Assembly (NCBI GenBank): GCA_018715175.1
Contig: DVME01000105.1
Location: forward strand, 1 to 35,114
Length of the DNA stretch: 35,114 nt
Reading direction: 5' to 3'
Origin: Candidatus Limiplasma stercoravium
GTDB lineage: Bacteria; Bacillota; Clostridia; Christensenellales; Aristaeellaceae
Positions 22,456-31,201 of this stretch are shown here, piece after piece; within the stretch, counting starts at the first letter, position 1; each line of letters begins with the position of its first letter. The notes beneath the pieces are model-generated. The model was not told where the DNA came from. It made no database searches and worked only from the letters and a program-made list of their open reading frames with translations. Position numbers and translations under genes: made by a program.

Positions 22456-25038
22456 TTACGCTTCGCTGCGCAGCATTTCGGCCGCTTGGCGCAGAATGCG
22501 GCGGGGGTCGTTTTGATAGGCGCGCAGGCCCTCGTCGCCCGCCGGGTTTCCCAAGACCTTGAGCGCATGCAGCAGCGTGATGCGCAGCATATGAAACCGC
22601 TCGCGCATCAATTCGTCGTCCGCTTCCCGGTTGAGTTCCGGCAGAGCCAAAACGCGCAGCAGCATAGGCTCCAGGGTTTTGTCACGGCGATGGATGGCGG
22701 CATAGGCAAAGCATTCGCCATAGCAATACACGCCGCAGCGCAGGTCGCGCCAGTCCCGAGGCCCGGCTTCCAGGCGTTTGAGCACCTGGCCGAACAGCTC
22801 CGAAACGTCCGTGCGCGGGGCATTGCCAAGGCTGTTGAGCAGGTAGACCAGCTCCGGCATCAACCCATGATCCGGCAGCAGCTGCCCATAGTTGATGGAG
22901 GCGACACGGCGGGGCAGCCCAGGCCCTTGCGATAGGAGCGCGTAGGCGGCGGCCATCACTTCCGCGGCGCCGTCCTCATCGCCATGCCATAGCAGCAGGC
23001 GCGAAAGGGTCAACCGCAGTCCCGGTTCCTGCGCGCGTTGAAGCGCCTGGCGCAGCAGAGGCACGGCTTCGCCGCGGGGCGCGGTCATCACGCGGATGAC
23101 GGGCGCAGGCGAGGTGTGGTAGTTGTCCGGCGGCGCGTCCAGCCATTCCCAAGGTTCGTTTTCGCCGAGGGCGTCGATGGTCTCCCGCAGGCTTACGGGC
23201 GCGGGAAGCTCGGGCAAGCGCCAATCGCCGCCCAGGGCGCGGATGGTGGGAACAACGTTTTCCGCCAGCCAGGGATCTGTTTTTTGAGCGATGGCGCAAG
23301 CGGCCAGCGCCGCCAGCGCCAGACCCTGGCGCTGCAAATCCGGCTGCATGCGCAAGCCGGGGAAAGCGTCGTGCGTACAGCTGATGGCTTTGCCGCCAAT
23401 CAGCAGGCCCCGGATGGGAACCTCCCGCTCGTCCACGGGAATCACAGCGCCGCGCGGCACCACCAGGAGCTGATTGGGCGGCAGCATGCCGAAATAGGCC
23501 ATGTCCGCCGTCAGGCGGCCTTTGGGATCGTAGTTGCTAAAACATGTATACAGCGGCTGTTCCACCGCGCGCATGGCCACCAGCTGCTCCAGGGTGACAA
23601 CGGCCATGCCCCGAATGTGCCGGGATTCCCGGACGGCCACGTATCTTCCATGGTCGTAGGTATGGTCTCCGCGCAGGCGGCCGGCCAGAATGAAGCGCGT
23701 ATAGTCCAGCGGATCGCCCACATGAACCATGGTGGAAAAGTTGTTGCGGTAGTTGTCGGGCGTGGTGTACTGCGCCAGGGAAGCCCAATAGGTCATGCCG
23801 TCGGTTTCGCTGCCATAAGTGTGCGCGGCCCCGGCAAACATGCCCAAATCGCCGTCGCCGGTGCAGTCCAAGATCATCTGCGCGCGGGCCAGGCGCGCAC
23901 GGCCTTCCATGGCGTACAATACGCCCGTCACCCGGTCGCCGCGCTTTTGAACGCCGCAGGCCACGCAGCCCATCCGCACCTGAACGCCCGCTTCCAGGCA
24001 CAGCCCCAAGAGCACATGCGCCTTTAGGTCGGGCAGGAACACGTCGTCCTCGCTCCAAAGGCATTTGCGCCGCGCAAGCCCAAGCCGGCGGTACGCCTCG
24101 TCCACGGCCCGGTCGATGTCGCGGGTGGCGCCGGTGCGCAGGCCGAACCAATAGGTGCTCACGCCGCCCACCGTAGCCGATCCGCCCAATTGCCGGTTCA
24201 TTTCCAGAAGCGTCGTTTTGTACCCCATTCGCGCGCTGTACAGCGCCGCGGCCGCGCCCGCCGTGCCGCCGCCCACCACCAGGATGTCGCAGGCTTCCTC
24301 CTGAGGCGCCAGGGCTGGAAACTCGATGCTCTTTTGCGCTTCAAACAAAGGGTTTTGACTTTGAGGCACGAAAGCGCCGGTCGGATAGAGCCATTCTCCG
24401 GCGCGCAGGCACGCGCCCTGCATCGCCGCGGACAGATCCAGACCGTCAAGCTCCGAAGCCTCTGTGCCGCCTCGGGCCAAAGTGCAGCCTTTGGGCAGGC
24501 AGGTCAACGCCTGCGCATAGCGGCGGTAGCGGTCTTCTGGGGTGGCCCCGGCAAAAGCCGTGGGCAGCGCAAGCACCTGATGCTCGCCGTCGCGCATCAG
24601 GTGCAGGCAGTAGCAGGGATCTTGTGGCGTCAGCCCATCCCGGCAGTCGTACGCCGCGCCGCAGCCCACGGCATAAAGGCCCGATTTGTGGGCCACCAGC
24701 GCCATGCCCTCCCAAAGGCCAAGCACTTGACAGGCGTAAAGCAGCCGAATCCCACGCCGGGCAAACAGCTCCTCGCCGTAGCGTTTCAGCCGGTCGGGAT
24801 GCAGCAGGCCGTCGCAATCCCGGGTTTGCGGCGGAAACAGCAGCGTTTCCCACGCCTGGCTCAAGCCTCGCGGCACGCGCAGGTCGCCCGTGCGGTCAAT
24901 GTCTCCGTACAGGCAGGTATCTTCGCCAATCAGCAGCACCGTTTCCCCCGCGGGGAGGCTCAGGGCGCGAATCATGGCCATGACGCCGCTTCCAACCACC
25001 AGGTGGTCGCAGCGCTCCAAAAGGGCGGCTTTGAGCAT
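22456..25038 (-). CDS. Large FAD-dependent oxidoreductase with duplicated Rossmann start and helical C-terminus
   Basis: An 860-residue protein. The catalytic part (about 246-620) is an FAD_oxidored-type enzyme with a clear dinucleotide motif (CDILVVGGGTAGAAAALYSA), then LLEMNRQLGGSATVGGVS, LDCTGDGDLGMFAGA and a late RGLLIGGKAIS. The first 240 residues hold a second, weaker Rossmann start (DHLVVGSGVMAMIRAL, residues 11-26) with poor conservation after it. From about 640 the protein becomes Leu/Ala-rich and helical, HEAT-like. Substrate unknown; such enzymes are often linked to glycan or glycoside degradation. GGAGGT precedes the ATG. It is the last gene of the carbohydrate operon, 17 bases after the phosphorylase gene. 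No signal peptide, so cytoplasmic. Confidence 0.75.
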   Translation of the reverse strand: MLKAALLERCDHLVVGSGVMAMIRALSLPAGETVLLIGEDTCLYGDIDRTGDLRVPRGLSQAWETLLFPPQTRDCDGLLHPDRLKRYGEELFARRGIRLLYACQVLGLWEGMALVAHKSGLYAVGCGAAYDCRDGLTPQDPCYCLHLMRDGEHQVLALPTAFAGATPEDRYRRYAQALTCLPKGCTLARGGTEASELDGLDLSAAMQGACLRAGEWLYPTGAFVPQSQNPLFEAQKSIEFPALAPQEEACDILVVGGGTAGAAAALYSARMGYKTTLLEMNRQLGGSATVGGVSTYWFGLRTGATRDIDRAVDEAYRRLGLARRKCLWSEDDVFLPDLKAHVLLGLCLEAGVQVRMGCVACGVQKRGDRVTGVLYAMEGRARLARAQMILDCTGDGDLGMFAGAAHTYGSETDGMTYWASLAQYTTPDNYRNNFSTMVHVGDPLDYTRFILAGRLRGDHTYDHGRYVAVRESRHIRGMAVVTLEQLVAMRAVEQPLYTCFSNYDPKGRLTADMAYFGMLPPNQLLVVPRGAVIPVDEREVPIRGLLIGGKAISCTHDAFPGLRMQPDLQRQGLALAALAACAIAQKTDPWLAENVVPTIRALGGDWRLPELPAPVSLRETIDALGENEPWEWLDAPPDNYHTSPAPVIRVMTAPRGEAVPLLRQALQRAQEPGLRLTLSRLLLWHGDEDGAAEVMAAAYALLSQGPGLPRRVASINYGQLLPDHGLMPELVYLLNSLGNAPRTDVSELFGQVLKRLEAGPRDWRDLRCGVYCYGECFAYAAIHRRDKTLEPMLLRVLALPELNREADDELMRERFHMLRITLLHALKVLGNPAGDEGLRAYQNDPRRILRQAAEMLRSEA

Positions 25039-25055
25039 GGGGCACCTCCGTAGCG

Positions 25056-26489
25056 TCAGAACAGGGATACCATTCTCCCCTCCTGCGAGTAGCGCAGGTC
25101 AAGCGTCTTTTGCAGCAAATCCACCTGCAAAGTCGCCGTTTCGCCATCGTAGCGGCGGCGAAGGGAAAGCTGATGGTCGGGTGAATCCAGGATTTCCAAG
25201 TCTCCTTGGAAGGCGGGATGCCGGTTGCGCAGGCGCATGAGCGCCAGCAGGCGCTGCACCACGGGACGGGCGGTTTCCTGCTGCGCCTCTTCCAAGGAGT
25301 AGTCATGCCGGTTGATGAAGCGATGATCCGCCGGGTCAAAGGACAAGTCGTTGCGCCCGGCCAGCATGCCCACGTAGTACACCTGCGGAATGCCGGGCGC
25401 GAAAAACTGGAGCGCCCGGGCGGTCAGGTAGGCGGTTTCGTCCTCGTTCAGCAGGGAAAAATACGTGCCGTAGAGCTGATATGCCTTCCAGTACTTCTTT
25501 TTGGATTCGTCCATGGGCTTGAAGGAGTAGGAAAGATTCGGCTCGATGCGCCGGATAACCTCCAACGCCTGCTCGCGGGACACGATGCCGTCCGCGTCAT
25601 ACACGCCGATGCCGTCATGCGTGTCCAGCACGGTGAATTGCCGCCGGGGACAGATGGAAAACCACCGCTTCATGGCGCGCGCGTCGCCGCTGAGCAGGGT
25701 ATGCAGGGTCAGCAGAGGCAATACAAAGTCATAGGTGTAATACCCGTGGCTGGCGATTTTCAGGGCGGTTTCGTAGCGGTCGTGTACCTCGGGCAGCAGA
25801 GTCATGTTTTGGGAGGCCAGCAGGTTTTCCATCTGCGCGATCAGCTCCCAGATTTGCGGCTCCACAAAAAAGCAATTGCTGCCGCGAATCTTGGTGATGT
25901 AGCCATAGGCGTCCATGCGCACCAGCGAAATGCCGTGCTGTCCGAGGTTGCGCAGGTTGCGCATGATGTACGCCTTGGCCTCGGGCGAGCGGGTATCCAG
26001 GTCGATTTGCTCGGAGGAGAAGGAGCACCACAGCTTTTTTTCCACGCCGCCGGGTAGGTTGACGGTCACGTAGAGGGGTTTTTCGCTGCGGCGGTACACG
26101 GCGGCCAGTTCCTCCGCCGACGGGTTGGGGCCCCAAAACGCTTCGTAGTCCATGAACATGGGCGCGTAGGGGCTTTGATCGCCATGGGCCAGATAGTCCT
26201 GAAATTCCCGGCTGCGCCGGGAGATGTGGTTGACCATCATGTCGCACATGAGGCAATGATTTTGCGCCAGGCGTTGGATGTCCTCCCAGTCGCCAAAAGC
26301 GGGCTCCACCATGTCGTACGTCGTGGGAGAGAAGCCCCGGTCGCCGCTGGAGGGAAAGAAGGGCAGAATGTGAATGCTGCCGACCGCGCCTTTGAACCAA
26401 GTTTCAAGCGCCTGATTCAGCCCCTTGAGGTTTCCGCCCAGGCTGTCGGGATAGGTAATGAGCATGATCTGGTTGGGAATGGCTTTCAT
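25056..26489 (-). CDS. gtfA: Sucrose-phosphorylase-family enzyme (GH13_18)
   Basis: A 477-residue GH13 phosphorylase that should cleave an alpha-glucoside with phosphate to glucose-1-phosphate. The start MLITYPDSLGGNLKGL and HILPFFPSSGDRGFSPTTYD are characteristic. Catalytic residues are the nucleophile Asp193 (VRMDAYGY), acid/base Glu234 (LLPEVHD) and Asp292 (LDTHDGIG), nearly the same numbering as the Bifidobacterium enzyme. The family also includes sucrose-6'-phosphate and glucosylglycerate phosphorylases, and motif reading cannot choose between them; CFFVEP resembles the sucrose and sucrose-6'-phosphate group. AAAGGAG lies 9 bases before the ATG. It follows the ROK-SIS gene by 23 bases and is coupled to sugar uptake genes. 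Confidence 0.88.
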   Translation of the reverse strand: MKAIPNQIMLITYPDSLGGNLKGLNQALETWFKGAVGSIHILPFFPSSGDRGFSPTTYDMVEPAFGDWEDIQRLAQNHCLMCDMMVNHISRRSREFQDYLAHGDQSPYAPMFMDYEAFWGPNPSAEELAAVYRRSEKPLYVTVNLPGGVEKKLWCSFSSEQIDLDTRSPEAKAYIMRNLRNLGQHGISLVRMDAYGYITKIRGSNCFFVEPQIWELIAQMENLLASQNMTLLPEVHDRYETALKIASHGYYTYDFVLPLLTLHTLLSGDARAMKRWFSICPRRQFTVLDTHDGIGVYDADGIVSREQALEVIRRIEPNLSYSFKPMDESKKKYWKAYQLYGTYFSLLNEDETAYLTARALQFFAPGIPQVYYVGMLAGRNDLSFDPADHRFINRHDYSLEEAQQETARPVVQRLLALMRLRNRHPAFQGDLEILDSPDHQLSLRRRYDGETATLQVDLLQKTLDLRYSQEGRMVSLF

Positions 26490-26512
26490 GTTTGCGCACT
26501 CCTTTCAACGGG

Positions 26513-28162
26513 TCAGGCCTCAAAGAACCGGGCTTCCAGCATGGCGCACAGGGTGTGGTACAAAGGCAGATGATACTCCTGCACGTCGGCCGGCGTGCGG
26601 GCCGGCGCGACGATGGCCGCGTCGCACAGCGCCTTGAGCCGTCCGCCGTCGCCTCCGGTGAGCCCCAGGGTCGCCAGGCCCAGCGCCTTGGCCACGCATA
26701 CGGCGGCGGCCACGTTGCGGGCGTTGCCGCTGGTGCTGATGCCGATCAGCACGTCGCCCTTGCGGGCGTAGCCAAGCACCTGTTCGGCGGGGGCCAGGAG
26801 GGGATCCACGTCGTTTTGCACGGCGGTGGAGAGGGCCGCGTGGCCGGTGAGGGCGATGGCGGGAAGGCCCTGCTGCAAACGATCTTCCATGCCAGGGAAC
26901 ACCTGCGCGCAGGCGCTTTGGACAGCCGCCTTGCGCTCTTTGGAAAGCGGGCGCTGGAGATAAAAGCCCTTCATCAGTTCACCCACGATGTGCTCGCTGT
27001 CGGCACAGCTGCCGCCGTTGCCCACCACCAGCACTTTACCGCCGTTGAGCAGGCTGTCGCGCAGGAGGATGTAGGCTTCCATCACGTCGCCGCGGCAGAC
27101 ATCCAGGGCGGGATAGCGCTCAAACAGCCGGTTGTAATGCGCCAGCACCCGCTCGTCGTGCTCCGGGCCGGCCTGCGTGGGATCAATGCCCAGCGCGTAC
27201 AGGGCCACCATGATGCTGGCCAGGTCGCCCAGCTGTTCGCCCGTTTGCGCCGGCGCCACGTTCAGCCCTTGCAGGGAATAGGGAATGGCTTCGCGCCGCA
27301 GCGCTTCCTCCATGGCTGGGCGCAGCAGCGCCTCGCAGCGAACAAAAATGCTGCCGATGACGATGCGCTCGGGATTGAAGGCGTCCACCAGCAGCGCCAG
27401 GCCCTCGCCCAGCCGACGGCCGATGGTCTCAAAAAACGCCCGGGCGTCCGCATCCCCGGCCTTGGCATACTCCGCCATGCGCTTGGCGCTCATATCCTCG
27501 GGCGCATATCCGTCGCGCACCCAAGATGGCGTCCTGCCTGCCTGCACAAGCTGACGGGTCAGCTCCGCCGCCTGGCGGCCGATGCCGCCGCCGCTGGTGT
27601 ATCCCTCAAATGATCCGGCCTTGCCAAAGCCCACGGGTCCGTCGGGCGTCAGGCGCAGATGGCCGACTTCCCCGCCCATGTCCGTATGGCCGCACAAAAG
27701 CTGCCCGTTGGCGATCACCCCGCCGCCCATGCCCGTGCCCATCGTCAGGAAAATCATGTCCTGCGCGCCGCGGCCTGCCCCCAGTTTCCATTCCACCAGG
27801 GCGCAGGCGTTGGCGTCGTTTTGCAAAAAGGCGGGCACGCCGTAACGCTCTTCGAGCATGGCCGGCAGCGGCACGTTTTCCCATCCGGGCAGGTTGGGCG
27901 GGCAGAGGATCACGCCTCTGCGGGAATCCAGAGGGCCGCCGCAGCTGATGCCGATGGCGCGAACGCGATCCCAGCCCAGGCTGTTGCGCTCCAAGATCGT
28001 CTCCACGCTTCGGCAGAGGCGCTCGTAGGCGCTGTCAAAGCCCAGCTGCGTTTGCGTATCGAAGCGGATTTTGTCCAGGAGCGTGATCCCGTGATCCACC
28101 GACGCCAACAGCACCGCGCACTTGGTGCCGCCGATGTCCAGACCGATAAACCTGTCTTTCAT
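26513..28162 (-). CDS. ROK sugar kinase fused to a SIS-domain isomerase
   Basis: A 549-residue fusion. Residues 1 to about 325 are a ROK-family kinase: phosphate-1 LDIGGTKCAVLLA, catalytic Asp116 in LQNDANACALVEW, and FLTMGTGMGGGVIANG. The zinc motif usually written CxCGxxGC is replaced by VGFGKAGS (177-184), so the metal-binding cysteines are absent. Residues about 345-549 are a SIS domain of the GmhA/phosphoheptose isomerase type (VLVVGNGGSCADSEHIVGEL, VLIGISTSGNARNV). The fusion suggests consecutive phosphorylation and isomerisation of one sugar. The start at 28162 is supported by the ROK N-terminus; the frame is open another 57 codons, but these overlap the metallo-hydrolase gene. The ribosome binding site (GGGAGAGAG) is weak. 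Confidence 0.85.
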   Translation of the reverse strand: MKDRFIGLDIGGTKCAVLLASVDHGITLLDKIRFDTQTQLGFDSAYERLCRSVETILERNSLGWDRVRAIGISCGGPLDSRRGVILCPPNLPGWENVPLPAMLEERYGVPAFLQNDANACALVEWKLGAGRGAQDMIFLTMGTGMGGGVIANGQLLCGHTDMGGEVGHLRLTPDGPVGFGKAGSFEGYTSGGGIGRQAAELTRQLVQAGRTPSWVRDGYAPEDMSAKRMAEYAKAGDADARAFFETIGRRLGEGLALLVDAFNPERIVIGSIFVRCEALLRPAMEEALRREAIPYSLQGLNVAPAQTGEQLGDLASIMVALYALGIDPTQAGPEHDERVLAHYNRLFERYPALDVCRGDVMEAYILLRDSLLNGGKVLVVGNGGSCADSEHIVGELMKGFYLQRPLSKERKAAVQSACAQVFPGMEDRLQQGLPAIALTGHAALSTAVQNDVDPLLAPAEQVLGYARKGDVLIGISTSGNARNVAAAVCVAKALGLATLGLTGGDGGRLKALCDAAIVAPARTPADVQEYHLPLYHTLCAMLEARFFEA

Positions 28163-28196
28163 GGCCGACTCTCTCTCCCATCCGTTGCGCCTTTGT

Positions 28197-28919
28197 TCAA
28201 TAGGGATAGGTACGCACGAAATCCTTGAACCAGGGGGTATAGTAGTTGGCAAAGGACTGTACCACCGAGGCGATGCGGCGATCCGCGTCGCACAAAAGCA
28301 GGGGAGGCGTATGTCCAAGAGTATAGCAGTCAAAGTGCAGGGACGTCAAGCGGCGGAGGCTTTCGCGCCAGGCGGCTTCATCGGAGCCGATAAGAGGGCT
28401 ATAACCTCCGTGCAGGGTATCTCCGGCGATCAATAGCCGCATGCCCACGGCGTGATCCAGCGCAAAGCAGCAGCTGCCCGGGCTGTGCCCCGGGGTGTGC
28501 AGGATGGTCCAGGAGCCGGCGTCCGTGGCAAAAGCGTCGTCCTGGGCGATCACGCCGTGTACCGGGGTGGGCGGGAAGGACGCGCCGTAGAGCAGCGACG
28601 CCGAGGTGCGCTCGCTGTCGCCGGTTTCCACCTGCTCGCGGTCCAGGGCATGCACATACAGCTGCGTGCCAAACGCCTGGGCAAACAGCCCGGCGGCGCC
28701 CACGTGGTCGTAATGGCCGTGGGTGGCGTAAATGCGCGCCAGGCGGGAAGGATCAAAACCCAGGGAGCGAATGTTGTCCACGATTTGCGCAAAGCCTTCC
28801 GGCGTTCCGCAGTCGATGAGGTAAAGCGAATCCCCCGCGGGAAGCAGGTAGGCGGTGGCGTCGAAGGAATGCGACACGTTCGGCCCAGCCACCTGGTATA
28901 CGCCCGGCAGAAGTTTCAT
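28197..28919 (-). CDS. Metallo-beta-lactamase-fold hydrolase
   Basis: A 240-residue enzyme of the MBL superfamily. Metal ligands are visible as THGHYDHVG (His67, His69, Asp71, His72), HTPGHSPGSCCF further on, IAGDTLHGG and the final TLGHTPPLLL. No signal peptide. It is not a lactamase in any specific sense; many relatives hydrolyse thioesters, lactones or phosphodiesters. A sugar lactone or an acyl-sugar would fit the operon, but the sequence does not say. ATG at 28919 has AGGT about 7 bases upstream; an upstream TTG at 28943 is a weaker start. It lies between the binding protein and the ROK-SIS fusion. Confidence 0.8.
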   Translation of the reverse strand: MKLLPGVYQVAGPNVSHSFDATAYLLPAGDSLYLIDCGTPEGFAQIVDNIRSLGFDPSRLARIYATHGHYDHVGAAGLFAQAFGTQLYVHALDREQVETGDSERTSASLLYGASFPPTPVHGVIAQDDAFATDAGSWTILHTPGHSPGSCCFALDHAVGMRLLIAGDTLHGGYSPLIGSDEAAWRESLRRLTSLHFDCYTLGHTPPLLLCDADRRIASVVQSFANYYTPWFKDFVRTYPY

Positions 28920-28964
28920 GGATGCACCTGCTTTCTTCCCCAAAAATCGGGAATAAGGTACGAA

Positions 28965-28992
28965 GGGGGAACGGGGTTTTCCCCGTTCCCCT
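28965..28992 (-). promoter_or_regulatory. Stable hairpin after the sugar-binding protein gene
   Basis: An 11 bp perfect stem (28966-28976 with 28981-28991) around a 4-base loop, only about 15 bases after the stop of the binding protein gene. No T run follows on the minus strand. Such hairpins often protect the upstream mRNA so that the binding protein is made in excess of the downstream enzymes. Confidence 0.6.
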
Positions 28993-29007
28993 CAGGCCAA
29001 ACGCTTC

Positions 29008-30267
29008 TTACAGGCCGCTGAGCTCAGGATAGGTGTCCTTGGCTTCCGCCATGAAGTTGGCGATGATGGCGTCGTTGTCCAGGCCGTTCTCAATGCCCTC
29101 CTCCGCGTGGGAAGCGAACATGTTCTGCAGGCCGCGGGTGTACTGGTCGGGGATGATGTCGGGGATGTTGAGGCAGATGGTGTCGTAGGTCTTCATGATG
29201 TTCTGGCCGCCGAAGCGCTCGTTGGTGTAGTCCGGGCCCAGGACGTTAACGATGTTCTTGTTGGCGGGCATCTGGTTGTTGACGGCCAGGTTTTGCAGCT
29301 GGTACTCTTCCAGGGTGAGGAACTCCAGGAACTTGGCGCACAGCTCCTTGTTGGTGGAGTTGGCGTAGATGGCGCGGTAGGTGCCGCCCTCATAGGAGTT
29401 CATGTGCGGCGCGGCCACGCCCACATTGCCTTCGTTCTTTTCCCAATCGGTGAAATAGTCCCAGGAGGGCATCACGCGGATGAGGAGGGTGCCGTCGTTC
29501 CAGGCAGAGGACCACTCGCCGCTCCAGCCGGGCAGGTCGGCCAGGACGCCGGAGTCATAGAATTTGCGCATGGTGTCCAGCAGCTCCAGCCAGCCGTCCT
29601 CAATGGCAAACTCGCCGTTGCGGGCGAAGGGGGTGAGGCTGTAGCCAGCCACTTTCACGATGTCCTTGAGGCTGTTCCACAGATACACGGTGCCGTCGGA
29701 AGCCTCATAGATTTCCTTGGCCTTTTCCAAAATCGCGTCCCAGCTGTTGAGGATGGCGCTGATTTCGGCGTCGTCGCTGGTGCCCAGCCACTCTTCCATG
29801 GCGTCGCGCAGGTACCAGTAGGCCACGGGGGAAACGTTGTCGCACACGCCCTTGAGCACTCCGCTGGAGTCGGTGCCCATGGCCACGGCCCAGTCATAGT
29901 ACTCTTCGCAGGCGTCGCCCAGGCCCAGCTCGTTGAGGTTGGCCAGCAGCGGGCTGTCAATGAACTTATACACATAGCCCTCTTCCAGGTCAAACACATC
30001 GGGCACGCCCTGGCCGGTGGGCAGGGTGTTCATCAGCTTGGTTTGGTAGTCCTCGCCGCCGAACACTTCCAGGTGGATGGTCACGTTGGGGTACTTCATT
30101 TCAAACTGCTCCTTGAGGAAGGGAGCCTGGTCGAAGTACGTCCACCAAGTGAATTCACCGGTCAGGGACTCGTCCACTTCGTAGGGGTTTTCGGTGGTTT
30201 CGGCCAGGGCGGGCACGCAAGCCGCTGCCAGCATCAGGCACAGGATGAGGGAAAGAAACCGCTTCAT
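29008..30267 (-). CDS. ABC transporter sugar-binding protein
   Basis: A 419-residue extracellular solute-binding protein of the carbohydrate (family 1, MalE-like) type. The first 22 residues are a signal peptide (KRFLSLILCLMLAAACVPALA). The LMLAAAC segment could be a loose lipobox at Cys17; otherwise cleavage would be after ALA. After that come a small lobe with VTIHLEVFGGEDYQTKLM and GVPDVFDLEEGYV, and a large lobe with the LFLEFLTLEEYQ-like AKFLEFLTLEEYQLQNL motif. AAGGAGG lies 9 bases before the ATG. Two permease genes lie upstream; no ATP-binding subunit is in the window, as is common for Gram-positive sugar importers that share MsmK-type ATPases. Confidence 0.9.
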   Translation of the reverse strand: MKRFLSLILCLMLAAACVPALAETTENPYEVDESLTGEFTWWTYFDQAPFLKEQFEMKYPNVTIHLEVFGGEDYQTKLMNTLPTGQGVPDVFDLEEGYVYKFIDSPLLANLNELGLGDACEEYYDWAVAMGTDSSGVLKGVCDNVSPVAYWYLRDAMEEWLGTSDDAEISAILNSWDAILEKAKEIYEASDGTVYLWNSLKDIVKVAGYSLTPFARNGEFAIEDGWLELLDTMRKFYDSGVLADLPGWSGEWSSAWNDGTLLIRVMPSWDYFTDWEKNEGNVGVAAPHMNSYEGGTYRAIYANSTNKELCAKFLEFLTLEEYQLQNLAVNNQMPANKNIVNVLGPDYTNERFGGQNIMKTYDTICLNIPDIIPDQYTRGLQNMFASHAEEGIENGLDNDAIIANFMAEAKDTYPELSGL

Positions 30268-30339
30268 GGATCGTTGCCTCCTTACGTTGGATATAGAGTG
30301 TATTTCACAGGCGCATGGCCTGATGAAAACGGGGGGAAT

Positions 30340-31197
30340 TCAGCCTTTGACCGCGGAGCCGATGGAGATTTTCTCCATGATGACCTTGTTGGCAAAGCTG
30401 AAGATCACCAGCAGGGGCGCCACCGAAATCAGGATGCCGACGTACTGCGCGCCGTAGTCCGCGCTGCCCGCGCCGCTCTTGATGGAAGCCAGCAAAACCG
30501 GCAAGGTCATTTTCTTGGTTTCGGTCAGGATAATCAAGGGGTTGAGGTAGCTGTTCCAGTTGCCGATGAAGCTCATGACGCCCTGGGTTACCAGCGCGGC
30601 GCCCATGCAGGGCAAAACGATGCGGTGGTAGATGCCCAGCTCGGTGCTGCCGTCGATGAGAGCGGCCTCGATCATCTCGTTGGGCAAGCCGGAATCCAGG
30701 TACTGCTTGAAGAAAAACACCGCGAAGCAGTTGGAGATGGCGGGAATCACCAGGGGAATGTAGCTGTTTAGGAGCTTCATGTCGCTGATGAGGCGGAAAA
30801 AACCGATGACGCCCAGCTGTCCGGGCAGCATCATCACCACCATGATGAAGGCAAACAGCCCGCCGCGGCCTTTGAAGCGGAACTTGGAAAAGGCGTAGCC
30901 GGTCATGGCGGAGAAGTACAGGCACAGGCCGGTATTGGCCAGGGCAAGCCACAGGGAGTTGAAGAAACCGAGCCAGATGTCCTTGTTTTGCATCATGCGG
31001 TTGTAGTTTTCCACGAACTTGGTGCCCGGGGTGAGGGTGAGGGTGGTGGTAATGGCCAGGTTGTCGTGGGTGGATCCCATCAGCATGGAATAGAAGGGAA
31101 AGAAGCACAGCACGGCGATGGCCCACAAAACCAGGTAACCGGCAAAGTGGCACAGGCGGCGTTTGACGATGGCGCGGGTGTTGATGTTCATGCTCAT
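30340..31197 (-). CDS. ABC sugar transporter permease, MalG type
   Basis: A 285-residue inner membrane protein with about six transmembrane helices. The cytoplasmic EAA loop that contacts the ATPase is NEMIEAALIDGSTELGIYHRIVLP, with the conserved EAA and G-x-P spacing. A periplasmic loop follows the first helix, as in the MalG group (NYNRMMQNKDIWLGFFNS). The start at 31197 has AAGGAGG 12 bases upstream, within the end of the preceding gene; a second ATG at 31191 is possible. It is 4 bases downstream of the MalF-type partner and 72 bases upstream of the binding protein gene. Confidence 0.92.
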   Translation of the reverse strand: MSMNINTRAIVKRRLCHFAGYLVLWAIAVLCFFPFYSMLMGSTHDNLAITTTLTLTPGTKFVENYNRMMQNKDIWLGFFNSLWLALANTGLCLYFSAMTGYAFSKFRFKGRGGLFAFIMVVMMLPGQLGVIGFFRLISDMKLLNSYIPLVIPAISNCFAVFFFKQYLDSGLPNEMIEAALIDGSTELGIYHRIVLPCMGAALVTQGVMSFIGNWNSYLNPLIILTETKKMTLPVLLASIKSGAGSADYGAQYVGILISVAPLLVIFSFANKVIMEKISIGSAVKG

Positions 31198-31201
31198 GGT
31201 C

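Noticed and set aside
28163-28333. Longer N-terminus for the ROK-SIS gene
   Set aside because: The extra 57 codons overlap the end of the metallo-hydrolase gene and resemble no ROK protein. The ROK start MKDRFIGLDIGGT is complete.
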